DNA of 39,612 nt from Sphingobacteriia bacterium (GTDB lineage: Bacteria > Bacteroidota > Bacteroidia > Chitinophagales > Chitinophagaceae): assembly GCA_947452295.1 (NCBI GenBank), contig CANGCK010000030.1, forward strand, positions 1 through 39,612, written 5' to 3'. The notes beneath the pieces are model-generated. The model was not told where the DNA came from, did no database searches, and saw only the letters and a program-made list of their open reading frames with translations. Positions 17,482 through 26,456 of the stretch are shown one piece after another (the first letter of the stretch is position 1; the number at the start of each line of letters is the position of its first letter). Made by a program: the position numbers and the translations under genes.

Positions 17482-18675
17482 ATGACCCAATTACATACGA
17501 TATTAAAAAAACTCATACGTAACAGTGCGAGTAGAACTAAATATACAGTTGCAATTATTGGCATGTCGATAGCAGTTTTTTTACTATTAACTGCTATACA
17601 AATTCAGGTAGACTACAATCAATTATTAAACAGTAAAAGTAGCAGGGATAGTATTGCCAACTTTTTAGTGATCAATAAAATACTTACAGATGCGAATATG
17701 GGCAATAGTACATTAGAGGATTCTATTGTAAATGATATACGCCAACAACCATTCACAGAGGCTATTGGAATGCTTACCCCCTCTAAGTTTAAAGCTAGTA
17801 TTCAAAGTAATAGCAGTCATTTTCCCTTTTATACAGATATTTCTTTCGAAAGTGTTCCTTCCGAATTTATAGATGTAGCCGATGCAGCATGGACATGGAA
17901 TGAGCAAGCTGAGTATGTACCAATTATTATTCCTACCTTTTTTTTGGATATGTATAATTTTCAGTTTTCATTATCACAAAACTTACCTCAGCTCACCCCC
18001 GCCATTGTTAAAATGATTGTATTTAAGGTTAATATTTACGGATCAACCGGTACAGCAACATTCAATGGAAAAATTGTAGGCTTTAGTGATAGGATATCTT
18101 CAATGTTAGTGCCGCAAGAATTTATGCAGTGGGGCAACAGCAAATTTGCCACTAAGCAATCAGGCAATGCTTCGAGAATGATTATTAGAACAAAAGACCC
18201 TGGAAATCCGAAACTAGCCGATTACCTAAGTAAGCATCAACTTGCCACTGATGCGGATAAAACGAGGTTCAGTAAATATCGGAAAGTTGTTGACGCAGTA
18301 GTTGTTATTTCAGGAATAACTGGTGGCTTAATGTTGGCATTTGCACTATTGGTTTTCTCATTGTTTATACAATTAACCATCGCGTCATGCAAAGAAGAAA
18401 TTAGGTTGCTTATAATATTAGGTGCTTCACCACAACAATTAGCTAAATTTATATTTAAGCAATTTTATCCTGCCAATATTTGGATGGTTTTTGTTGCTAT
18501 ATTAGGCGTAACAATATTGCAGTATTTTATACATCAATTATTGGCTGCGCAACACATTGTTTTAACCAGCTTTACTTCAATATATACCCTATTGAGTGCT
18601 TTACTATTATTGTTTGTGTTATGGTGGGTAAACCGAAATTCCATTCGCCATTCTATCTATTCTAAAATCAACTAA
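17482..18675 (+). CDS. FtsX/MacB-like ABC transporter permease
   Basis: 397-residue inner membrane protein with type VII ABC topology: TM1 about residues 22-42, a periplasmic domain of about 220 residues, then three TM segments near 272-300, 330-355 and 362-385. The region just after TM2 (CKEEIRLLIILGASPQQLAKFIF) is the conserved cytoplasmic FtsX coupling helix. The ATG directly follows the stop codon of the ATPase gene. Members of this class do mechanotransmission (MacB, FtsEX) or lipoprotein extraction (LolCDE) rather than import. The link to PorZ downstream is an inference from gene order. Confidence 0.85.
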   Translation: MTQLHTILKKLIRNSASRTKYTVAIIGMSIAVFLLLTAIQIQVDYNQLLNSKSSRDSIANFLVINKILTDANMGNSTLEDSIVNDIRQQPFTEAIGMLTPSKFKASIQSNSSHFPFYTDISFESVPSEFIDVADAAWTWNEQAEYVPIIIPTFFLDMYNFQFSLSQNLPQLTPAIVKMIVFKVNIYGSTGTATFNGKIVGFSDRISSMLVPQEFMQWGNSKFATKQSGNASRMIIRTKDPGNPKLADYLSKHQLATDADKTRFSKYRKVVDAVVVISGITGGLMLAFALLVFSLFIQLTIASCKEEIRLLIILGASPQQLAKFIFKQFYPANIWMVFVAILGVTILQYFIHQLLAAQHIVLTSFTSIYTLLSALLLLFVLWWVNRNSIRHSIYSKIN

Positions 18676-18684
18676 TTATTTATT

Positions 18685-20988
18685 GTGCTGAAAAATTTAG
18701 TGCGAGGCATATTTTTACTTTTATTATTTACTTGTAAAAGTTTGATTGCGCAAATACCAATTGGACAATGGCGTTCTCACTTTAACTATCAAACTGCTTT
18801 TCAAGTGATAAAGGGTGATAAAATATATTGTGCCACGCCTACCAATTTATTTTCATTGGATGAAGAAGGTGAAATAACAGAATATAGTAAAACAAACGGA
18901 TTAAACGAAACTGGTGTTAGTTGTATTGGTTGGGATGAACTTACACAACAATTGGTAATTGCTTACAATAATAGCAATATAGATGTATTAAAGCAGCGCA
19001 GCGTAAAAAATATTTCAGACATTAAACTATCTTTAATTACGGGAAATAAAAGCATTCATCATATTTATTGCAATAATGGCATTGCCTATCTTTCATCGGG
19101 ATTAGGGATTATTGCTGTTGATTTAATAAAATATGAAATTAAAGAAACCTGGATTATTGGGAATAACGGCGCCAAGTCTTCAGTGAACTGTACTGTTGCA
19201 GATAACGGTTATTTTTATGCGTCTACAAATGATGGTTTGAAAAAAGCACCTATTCAATTATTCAATTTAGCAGACTATAAAAATTGGCAAAGTATAGATC
19301 AATCGATTGGACTGACGGACAACGGTTGGGGATTTTGTGGGATATTAAGCAACCAGTTGATTGCAGTAAAAAACGATTCTGTTTTATTAATTAATAAAAA
19401 GGGTGAAATATTTTATTACGATAGTACATGGAAAATTAGCAGCGCAACCATTTCTAATAATCAATTGATTTTAATACAGAATAATGCATCAGGAGCAGCA
19501 AGAGTTGCTATTGTACAAGCATCTGGCGAAGTTAGCGCTATCGCTCCCGCTTCATACATTAAAGATCCTTCATCTGCATTGATTTACAATAATGTAATTT
19601 GGGTTGCAGATAAAAGTAAAGGCCTGTTACAATTTACAAAAGAAGGTAATAAGCCAACATCCTTTATGTTGAATGGGCCATATGGTTTAATGTCTGGTGA
19701 TTTTACCATTAGCAATTCGGCTTTATATATTGCATCTGGTGGAATTGATGAAGTATGGAATGGTAGACAAAATAAAGCAGGAATTGCAATGTTTTTGGAG
19801 AATCAATGGACAAATATCAATGAGAATTCTCATCAAGCACTGCGTTTTGTAAATGATTTCATTTCGATTGCAGTAGACCCTACTGATGAAAGTATATGGG
19901 CTGGAAGTTTTGGCAATGGATTAGTACAGATAATTGGAACCAAAACGAAGTTGTATAATTCAACCAATAGTTCTTTACAAAATGTGCAGGGGAATTCAAC
20001 CAAATGTAATGTAAGCGGATTGGTTTTCGACGATCAGCATAATTTATGGATTAGTAATTATGGCGCATCTACCCCACTTAAAGTAAGAAAAGCAAATGGT
20101 GAATGGTTGAGTATTCCTATGCCATTTGTTTTAACCAATAATGCAGTAGGGCAACTGTTAACAGATGATTATGAACAAGTTTGGATCGTAAGTCCGCAAA
20201 ATAATGGTCTTATTTGCTACCAATACGGACAAGACATTAGTAATTTAAATGACGATCGTTGGAAAATGTTTCGGGCAGGAATAGGAAATGGAAATTTACC
20301 TAGCAACAACGTATTGTGCATAGCTAAAGATAAAAGCAACACTATTTGGGTGGGTACCGACAATGGGATAGGTATAATTCAATGTTCCGACAACCTATTT
20401 GGTAATAATGGTTGTGAGGCTATTTTGCCAGTAGTACAACAAAATCAGTATACAGGTTATTTATTTAAAGGAGAACAAATACAGTGTATCGCAATTGATG
20501 GAGCGGATCAAAAATGGATAGGTACTAAAAATGGGGTATGGTTATTGAATGCTGATGGAACTAAAACATTAGAACACTTTACCGAAGCGAATAGTCGGTT
20601 AATTAACAATGATGTAAAAAAAATTGGCATTGACCCTACTTCTGGTGAAGTTTTTTTTGCAACTGTATCTGGCCTTTGCAGTTACAGAAGTACAGCAAAT
20701 TTTCCAAATGAAACAATGAGCAATGTACTTGTTTTTCCAAATCCTATACCGGCAAATTATGGTGGTATAATTGGGATAAAAGGACTTACCAATAATGCTT
20801 TAGTAAAAATTGTAGAATTAAATGGTAGATTGGTTTATCAAACAAGAAGTAGTGGCGGACAAGCAACTTGGAATGGAAAAGATTACAATGGCAATAAAAT
20901 CGCCAGTGGCATATATTTAATACTTGTTAAAGATGAGGCAGGAAAGGAACATATTGCCACAAAAATTATGATTACAGGAGGACGGTAA
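18685..20988 (+). CDS. porZ: PorZ, type IX secretion system surface component
   Basis: 767-residue secreted protein: signal peptide 1-23 (ends SLIAQ), then the PorZ N-terminal propeller opening (IPIGQWRSHFNYQTAFQV..GDKIYCATPTNLFSLD). Two-component-regulator-like propeller blades follow (VGTDNGIGII, WIGTKNGVWLLN), and about the last 85 residues form a type A T9SS sorting domain (VFPNPIPANYG..GIYLILV..KIMITGG). In Porphyromonas PorZ sits at the cell surface with PorU/PorV/PorQ and supplies the lipopolysaccharide used to anchor cargo. The start is GTG, 9 bases after the permease stop; no in-frame ATG fits better. Last gene of the four-gene operon; ends at a hairpin terminator. Confidence 0.85.
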   Translation: MLKNLVRGIFLLLLFTCKSLIAQIPIGQWRSHFNYQTAFQVIKGDKIYCATPTNLFSLDEEGEITEYSKTNGLNETGVSCIGWDELTQQLVIAYNNSNIDVLKQRSVKNISDIKLSLITGNKSIHHIYCNNGIAYLSSGLGIIAVDLIKYEIKETWIIGNNGAKSSVNCTVADNGYFYASTNDGLKKAPIQLFNLADYKNWQSIDQSIGLTDNGWGFCGILSNQLIAVKNDSVLLINKKGEIFYYDSTWKISSATISNNQLILIQNNASGAARVAIVQASGEVSAIAPASYIKDPSSALIYNNVIWVADKSKGLLQFTKEGNKPTSFMLNGPYGLMSGDFTISNSALYIASGGIDEVWNGRQNKAGIAMFLENQWTNINENSHQALRFVNDFISIAVDPTDESIWAGSFGNGLVQIIGTKTKLYNSTNSSLQNVQGNSTKCNVSGLVFDDQHNLWISNYGASTPLKVRKANGEWLSIPMPFVLTNNAVGQLLTDDYEQVWIVSPQNNGLICYQYGQDISNLNDDRWKMFRAGIGNGNLPSNNVLCIAKDKSNTIWVGTDNGIGIIQCSDNLFGNNGCEAILPVVQQNQYTGYLFKGEQIQCIAIDGADQKWIGTKNGVWLLNADGTKTLEHFTEANSRLINNDVKKIGIDPTSGEVFFATVSGLCSYRSTANFPNETMSNVLVFPNPIPANYGGIIGIKGLTNNALVKIVELNGRLVYQTRSSGGQATWNGKDYNGNKIASGIYLILVKDEAGKEHIATKIMITGGR

Positions 20989-21000
20989 TTTTTTCAAATG

Positions 21001-21048
21001 ACATTAAACAGATAAGCTGCTAATCAATGTAGCTTATCTGTTTAATGT
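21001..21048. terminator. Hairpin terminator between convergent genes
   Basis: Perfect 18-bp stem (21001-21018 with 21031-21048), 12-base loop, core ACAGATAAGCT. It lies between the convergent porZ and YncE-phosphoesterase genes and can serve both strands. Confidence 0.85.
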
Positions 21049-21082
21049 TCCATAAGGCAAGACGATTTCATTATGGATGAAA

Positions 21083-23512
21083 TTAATCTTCATCCGCTTT
21101 ATCTATTGCTTTATAAAATGCTGCTCGTTTTGGGCCAGGGAAAGGAATATGGTTTCCTTTTAAACCATACCACAATACGGTATTAAATTCTAAATCGGGT
21201 ACTGCATCCTCTTTGGTTAAATCAAATTTTTCTGATCTTTTTTGCCATTCATTCTTAGCGGTATTTTTATCATTTAAATTGATGTTGGGTACTATCGAAT
21301 TAAATGGTTTTGAATTGATAGCACTAGTAAAACATCTCCACATAGGCGTTGCAGCAGCATCGAATTGTGACATTGGAGGAATCCCTAAAATTAGTTCCAT
21401 GGTTCTTAACATAGAGGAGGTAGAATACATGGTATGATCTATAAATCCTCTTTTTACAAAACCACCTGCAACAAATGCAATACTTCTATGTGCATCAATA
21501 TGATCTGCTCCATTTTGCGCATCATCTTCTAAAATGAAAACAGCTGTTTCATTCCAGATGGGGCTTTTACTTAAATATTCAACAAATAAACCTACAGCAT
21601 AATCATTATCTGCAACATGTGCATAAGGTGTTGGACGGCCTAACTTCAATCCTTCCGTATGATCATTACTAAAACGAACTGAATTAAATTGAGGAACCGC
21701 ATGAATACTTAACAAAGAATCAAAATCTTTTTTCCATTGATTAAACCTTGTAGTGTCTTTCGTCCAGCTATCGTAGCCTGTATAATAACTACATAGGTGA
21801 TCTTTCAATACTGGAATATTGGGCTTATAATCATCTGCAAATTCGCCATAAGTTCTATAACTTACATTGGCTTTTTTACAATGGTCCCAAAGAAAACCAC
21901 CTTTATTATTGGCAACAGGTCTATTTCCTTCTGCATCATATTTTCCTCCTCTGCCACCATAACTAGATACCCAGTTTTTTTCTAAATAATCGGTTGCATA
22001 AGCACCCATACTCCAATTATGTCCATCGGCACTTACTTCTCCATCAACATAAAAATTATCTAGCAAAACAAATTCTTTTGCTAATGCATGTTGATTAGGC
22101 GTAATATTTTCGCCAAACAATGTAAGTCTTGGATCTCCATTTCCTTCTTTCACATCACCCAATACCTGATCGTATGTGCGATTTTCTTTGATTACATAGA
22201 ACACGTATTTAATAGGGCTAATAGTTCCTACTTTTTTAGGGATTGGATTTCCTTCTTCGCCTTGTGCCAATAATTCTTTTACTTTATTATAAGGAGTATT
22301 TCTATATACTACTTGCGAATACAAACTCAATGTTTGGTCTGATGGTTCATCTATTACACTCATTGTTCCTTTAAACAAGCCAGCAATGTATTGAACGTCT
22401 TTTGATTTGTTGGGATCACCTTCATGACGAAGTACCAATTGTTTGTTGGCAAAAGGATTGGGGCCATAAGGATTGGCCATTGAGGAGAATCCTTTTCCAT
22501 TTGTTACAAATATTTTTTTACCTACTACTTTTACATTTGTAGGATACCAACCCACCGGAATAAAGCCTTTGCTTTTACTTTGAATGGCTTTACTTACATC
22601 AAAAACAGTTAAGCAATTATTATCGGCATTAGCGATATATAAAGTTTTTTCGTCGTTACTTAGCGCCAACCCGTTAGTAGTAGATCCATTTGGTGCATCT
22701 GGATACAATGCTGCATTTAAAGTTTCTACCACTTTTTGTTGTTCAACATTAATTACAGAAACAGCGTTGTCGTTGGAGTTTGCTACATATAGTAGTTTTC
22801 CTTTTTTCGTTAACAGCAACTCATTGGGGTTGTCTCCAACAGCAATTTCTGCCGTTATATTTTTTGTATCTGTATTAAAAATATATACTTTATCGCATCC
22901 CCAACAACTAATATATAACTGTTTATTATTGGGAGATAATACACAACCATAGGCCTCACCACCTAATTGGTATTCTGATAGTATATGTTTTAATTGAAGA
23001 TCAATAATGTACAATTTATTGTTGTCTTTAGTTACTACATACAATAATTGTTTTGCATCATCAATTGCAATCCCGGCAGGTGAAATTCTGTTGGGCCATT
23101 TTTTACCTAACATAATGCTGTCGGATACTACCAACTTATTTTCAATGATGTTGTAAACCATAATCCAGTTGTCATTTCCACCGGAAGCATATAGTTTTTT
23201 ACTGTCGCCACTAAAAGCTAGTCCATACCAAGCTTTAGGAATTATTTTAGTATCGAGCACAGTTTCCGTTACGGGGTCAATTAATTGAATACTGTGAATG
23301 CTTTGACCGTTATTGGTAACTGCCATTCGTGTTTTAGATTTATTGAGCACCATATTTAAAGGAAGATCACCCAAAGGAAAATTTCTGCCTACAGGGGTAA
23401 GGGACCAACCATTTGGCAATCCTACTTTATTTGTCTCAATTTGTTCAATTGTTTGAGATCTTAATGTAGTTAAACATATCAAACTTAGAATTACACAACA
23501 TTGCTTGTACAT
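21083..23512 (-). CDS. Bifunctional YncE-like propeller / phosphoesterase-family protein
   Basis: 809-residue secreted protein. A signal peptide (about 1-19) is followed by a seven-bladed YncE/NHL-like propeller (about 30-345, repeats such as LYVVTKDNNKLYIIDL, LYVANSNDNAVSVINV, LYIANADNNCLTVFDV). The second domain (about 430-800) is of the alkaline-phosphatase superfamily phosphoesterase type: it opens FYVIKENRTYDQVLGDV, with FVLLDNFYVDGEVSADGHNW and FILEDDAQNGADHIDAHRS. The fusion is a recognised Bacteroidota architecture; the substrate is unknown, and phospholipase C or acid phosphatase activity is the family expectation. Gap of 77 bases to the PliI-like gene on the same strand, so they may be co-transcribed. 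Confidence 0.88.
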   Translation of the reverse strand: MYKQCCVILSLICLTTLRSQTIEQIETNKVGLPNGWSLTPVGRNFPLGDLPLNMVLNKSKTRMAVTNNGQSIHSIQLIDPVTETVLDTKIIPKAWYGLAFSGDSKKLYASGGNDNWIMVYNIIENKLVVSDSIMLGKKWPNRISPAGIAIDDAKQLLYVVTKDNNKLYIIDLQLKHILSEYQLGGEAYGCVLSPNNKQLYISCWGCDKVYIFNTDTKNITAEIAVGDNPNELLLTKKGKLLYVANSNDNAVSVINVEQQKVVETLNAALYPDAPNGSTTNGLALSNDEKTLYIANADNNCLTVFDVSKAIQSKSKGFIPVGWYPTNVKVVGKKIFVTNGKGFSSMANPYGPNPFANKQLVLRHEGDPNKSKDVQYIAGLFKGTMSVIDEPSDQTLSLYSQVVYRNTPYNKVKELLAQGEEGNPIPKKVGTISPIKYVFYVIKENRTYDQVLGDVKEGNGDPRLTLFGENITPNQHALAKEFVLLDNFYVDGEVSADGHNWSMGAYATDYLEKNWVSSYGGRGGKYDAEGNRPVANNKGGFLWDHCKKANVSYRTYGEFADDYKPNIPVLKDHLCSYYTGYDSWTKDTTRFNQWKKDFDSLLSIHAVPQFNSVRFSNDHTEGLKLGRPTPYAHVADNDYAVGLFVEYLSKSPIWNETAVFILEDDAQNGADHIDAHRSIAFVAGGFVKRGFIDHTMYSTSSMLRTMELILGIPPMSQFDAAATPMWRCFTSAINSKPFNSIVPNINLNDKNTAKNEWQKRSEKFDLTKEDAVPDLEFNTVLWYGLKGNHIPFPGPKRAAFYKAIDKADED

Positions 23513-23589
23513 AATAACTTGTTTAAAGTGTTAAGGTATAAATTGCCTGTTGAATTGAAGAATTAAAGTGATGAAATAAAGACAGCGCA

Positions 23590-24180
23590 TTATTTTTTAG
23601 CAAAATCAAAACTTCTTACCACCTTAAACTTTAAACTTTCTCTTTCGCCAGGAACAACCGTATATTGTATTTGACGGTACATTCCTGTTGGCTTGGTGCC
23701 AGTTGAATCAACTTGATAGAGGGGAAATCTTCTCATTAAAGATCCTTCCATTAACATAAAAGAATCATACCCAACATAGCCTGTACGTATTTTAGGATCA
23801 TTTGAAATATCGGGAAATACGATTGGCATTACGCTTTCATTATTTACTGAAGAGATACCTATAACCGACCCTACTGATTTCTCATTTGGTGAGTATATAT
23901 ATAAAACAAGATCCGGAAACATATCATTATTCAAATCATCTACTTCTGTTCCCAATAAACGGCCTTTAATTTCAAAAGAAAAATCGCGGGCGCCATTTTT
24001 AAACCCAACAGGTGTAATTGAAAGGTTGTTTTTTACATCACTTTTATTGTTACACAGTACTTTGTAACCTTCTCTACCCAATTTCATTAAGGTATCTATT
24101 TTACGATATTGATTTTGAGCTTTAACAGCAACTGTTACCAACAAAACTGTTATTAAAAGATATAATTTTTGCCTAATCAT
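23590..24180 (-). CDS. Secreted protein resembling PliI lysozyme inhibitors
   Basis: 196 residues with a cleavable signal peptide (ends VKAQ, about residue 22). Residues 78-93 (TEVDDLNNDMFPDLVL) form an FG-GAP-like acidic loop. Residues 136-155 (VGYDSFMLMEGSLMRRFPLY) and 165-176 (TGMYRQIQYTVV) resemble the conserved segments I associate with the PliI family of periplasmic inhibitors of I-type lysozyme. The assignment is from memory of the motif pattern, not a search, so it is moderate. If right, it would protect peptidoglycan against animal or protist lysozymes. Divergent from the mutarotase gene (77 bases). Confidence 0.5.
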   Translation of the reverse strand: MIRQKLYLLITVLLVTVAVKAQNQYRKIDTLMKLGREGYKVLCNNKSDVKNNLSITPVGFKNGARDFSFEIKGRLLGTEVDDLNNDMFPDLVLYIYSPNEKSVGSVIGISSVNNESVMPIVFPDISNDPKIRTGYVGYDSFMLMEGSLMRRFPLYQVDSTGTKPTGMYRQIQYTVVPGERESLKFKVVRSFDFAKK

Positions 24181-24257
24181 ACAGCCAAGTTACATATTTA
24201 TTAGAAATGTTCCATTTTCCAATCATTTTGTTTATTTTAACGTTATAATTAACGGCT

Positions 24258-25199
24258 ATGCGTTTTGCTATCTCAATCAACCACCAACAAGCTCATCCCA
24301 TTATTACCATAAAAGACAAATTAACAGGAACTAAGGCTGTTATATATTCTTTTGGAGGATTGTTAAATGAATTTCATGTGCCCGTTAAAGAAAAATTATT
24401 TAACTGTGTAGAAGGCTATCAATCTATATATGATGCCCAAAAAAATATCACCAATGGTTTTAAGAGTGCAAAAATTTGTCCTTTTGTTTGCAGATTAAAC
24501 GTAGGTCAGTATGAATTAAACAATAAAAAACATACCATTGAAAAGCATTACATGGGTAAACATGCAATTCATGGTTTGGTGTATGATGGTATTTATACAA
24601 TTGAAAAAGAAATTGCTACAGATGAATATGCTGCAGTTGAATTGAAACATATGTATAAAAAAACTGACAAAGGCTATCCATATAGTTTTGAAGTTACTAT
24701 TTATTGGAAGCTTTCTTCGAATAATCAACTAACCGTAACCACACAAATACAACATAAAAATAAAATAAGTATCCCATTTGCAGATGGCTGGCATCCTTAT
24801 TTTACGTTGGGTGGAAAAGTAGACGATTATAGCATTGAGTTCAGCAGTAAACATCAATTGGCGTTTGATGAAGAATTAATTCCAACCGGAAAAAAGATAA
24901 AAGATGAACGTTTTATTAATGAGATGTCGTTAAAGGGTATTGAATTAGACAATTCATTTGAATTACTATCAGGCAAACCAAGTAAGTGCACATTAAAATA
25001 TAAAGGATTAACATTGGCAGTTATGCCCGATAAAAATTATCCCATACTACAATTGTATATTCCGCCAAAACGAAATTGCATAGCTATAGAAAATTTGAGT
25101 GGGGCTCCCAATAATTTTAACAATGGAATAGGCTTGTTAATGCTGGAGCCGAACAAAATATATTCGTTCAGCACCAGCTATATAGTTTCTACAAATTAA
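24258..25199 (+). CDS. Aldose 1-epimerase (mutarotase) family protein
   Basis: 313-residue galactose-mutarotase-like beta-sandwich, no signal peptide. Landmarks: RLNVGQYELNN (79-89), KHAIHGLVYDG with His105, DGWHPYFTLGG with His179, and the late ENLSGAPNNFNNG segment that carries the catalytic acid in the family. The family interconverts alpha and beta anomers of hexoses; specificity cannot be read. Its stop codon overlaps that of the convergent ridA by 11 bases, with no terminator between them. Upstream, TCATTTTG is one mismatch from a -7 box. Confidence 0.87.
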   Translation: MRFAISINHQQAHPIITIKDKLTGTKAVIYSFGGLLNEFHVPVKEKLFNCVEGYQSIYDAQKNITNGFKSAKICPFVCRLNVGQYELNNKKHTIEKHYMGKHAIHGLVYDGIYTIEKEIATDEYAAVELKHMYKKTDKGYPYSFEVTIYWKLSSNNQLTVTTQIQHKNKISIPFADGWHPYFTLGGKVDDYSIEFSSKHQLAFDEELIPTGKKIKDERFINEMSLKGIELDNSFELLSGKPSKCTLKYKGLTLAVMPDKNYPILQLYIPPKRNCIAIENLSGAPNNFNNGIGLLMLEPNKIYSFSTSYIVSTN

Positions 25200-25581
25200 T
25201 AACGGCAGTAACAGAAATTTCAATTTGCACACCTCTTGGTAATCCTTTAACAGCAACAGTTTCACGAGCTGGTGCAGGGATGTTGCTATTAAAATATCCA
25301 CCATATATTTCATTTACTTGTGGAAATAAACTCATGTCGCTTAAAAAAATGGTGGTTTTTACTACGTGATCAAAACTAATATTGGCTTGTTTTAAAACAG
25401 CATCTATATTTTTCATTACTTGATGAGTTTCTGACTGAATGCCTCCTGTTTCTAATTCACCAGTTTGGGGAATAATGGCAATTTGACCACTGGCAAATAA
25501 AAAGCCATTGGCAATTATTGCTTGGCTATAGGGGCCAATGGGAGCAGGTGCATGTTCAGTTTTAATTTCTTGTTTTTGCAT
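25189..25581 (-). CDS. ridA: RidA family enamine/imine deaminase
   Basis: 130-residue YjgF/YER057c/UK114 trimeric enzyme that hydrolyses reactive 2-aminoacrylate and similar imines. Signature residues: GPYSQ (16-20), SGQI (31-34), the catalytic Arg106 in APARETVAV, and Glu121 in LPRGVQIEI. The ATG at 25579-25581 matches the family N-terminus (MQKQEIKTEHAPAPIGPYSQ); a longer in-frame start would add 15 unconserved residues. Divergent from tsaB and convergent (11-base overlap) with the mutarotase gene. Confidence 0.95.
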   Translation of the reverse strand: MQKQEIKTEHAPAPIGPYSQAIIANGFLFASGQIAIIPQTGELETGGIQSETHQVMKNIDAVLKQANISFDHVVKTTIFLSDMSLFPQVNEIYGGYFNSNIPAPARETVAVKGLPRGVQIEISVTAVINL

Positions 25582-25632
25582 AATTAAATTTTCTAATGAG
25601 CAATTTCCAGCATTTTGGTGAACCAACCAACG

Positions 25633-25640
25633 TAAATTTG
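25633..25640 (+). promoter_or_regulatory. -7 promoter box for tsaB
   Basis: TAAATTTG, exact TAnnTTTG, 16 bases before the ATG, implying a 5' leader of about ten bases. Confidence 0.5.
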
Positions 25641-25656
25641 CATTTTAATTAAAATA

Positions 25657-26346
25657 ATGGCCTTAATCCTTTCTATAGACACTGCAACTGAATATGCCGG
25701 CATTTGCTTAAGTAAAGACGGCGAAGTAATTGCTTCAGAAGAACATGTTGATCAAAAAAATCATGCTTCATTTTTACAGCCCGCCATTCAAAACATGATG
25801 CAACGTGAAGGCATTGCATTGAAAATGATTGATGCTGTTGCTGTAACAGGTGGGCCAGGAAGCTATACTGGAATAAGAGTTGGATTGGCTTCAACAAAAG
25901 GGATTTGTTATGCACTAAATAAACCGCTTATTGTATTAAATACGCTACAAATAATAGCAGCTGCAACAAAATCAGCATATCTGAACCAATATGGGGTCAT
26001 AGATCCAAATACTTTATTTTTCCCAATGATAGATGCAAGAAGAATGGAAGTATTTGCAGGTATGTATAATTATGAATTGGAGGAACAAACAATTGCAGCA
26101 GCTATTATTTTAGAAGAAACTTTTTTCTCCAACTTGCCATCACATAATATTATTTTCTGTGGCAATGGTGCTGTTAAAATTCCTACAGAATACTTAAATA
26201 ATGCAAGGCGATTATACGCTGTTCCCCATAGTGTGATTGATATTGTTCGATTTGCTGAACATAATTTTAACAATAAAAATTTCTCTGATTTGGTGTTTTC
26301 TGCCCCAAATTACATTAAAGAATTTTATAACATAAAGAATAATTAA
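25657..26346 (+). CDS. tsaB: tRNA threonylcarbamoyladenosine biosynthesis protein TsaB
   Basis: 229-residue ASKHA-fold protein that dimerises with TsaD and, with TsaE, helps transfer threonylcarbamoyl to A37 of ANN-reading tRNAs. It shows the opening LSIDTATEYAGICL (4-17), the family motif GGPGSYTGIRVGLASTKGI (65-83), and FPMIDARRMEVFAGMY in the middle. Length is typical. It has its own -7 box (25633-25640) and is followed by the arsR gene after 106 bases that include a separate promoter. Confidence 0.96.
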   Translation: MALILSIDTATEYAGICLSKDGEVIASEEHVDQKNHASFLQPAIQNMMQREGIALKMIDAVAVTGGPGSYTGIRVGLASTKGICYALNKPLIVLNTLQIIAAATKSAYLNQYGVIDPNTLFFPMIDARRMEVFAGMYNYELEEQTIAAAIILEETFFSNLPSHNIIFCGNGAVKIPTEYLNNARRLYAVPHSVIDIVRFAEHNFNNKNFSDLVFSAPNYIKEFYNIKNN

Positions 26347-26375
26347 TATAACTTAGGAAAAAACATAGTAAATAA

Positions 26376-26409
26376 TTGTATTATGAATTTAAACAAAATC
26401 TTAACTTTG
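26376..26409 (+). promoter_or_regulatory. Promoter of arsR / persulfide dioxygenase unit
   Basis: TAACTTTG (26402-26409), exact TAnnTTTG, with TTG at 26376-26378 and a 23-base spacer, the outer limit reported for Flavobacterium promoters. It directs transcription towards the 9-codon upstream ORF at 26427 and arsR. Confidence 0.6.
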
Positions 26410-26426
26410 CATAATGTGTTAATCAC

Positions 26427-26456
26427 ATGAAAAACCATTTAATCCAATTGCTATGA
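26427..26456 (+). CDS. Possible 9-residue leader peptide coupled to arsR
   Basis: ATG-initiated ORF encoding MKNHLIQLL; its TGA stop overlaps the arsR start as ATGA (26453-26456). The arrangement suggests translational coupling. It starts 17 bases after the -7 box. No homology can be judged at this length, and chance is possible. Confidence 0.3.
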   Translation: MKNHLIQLL

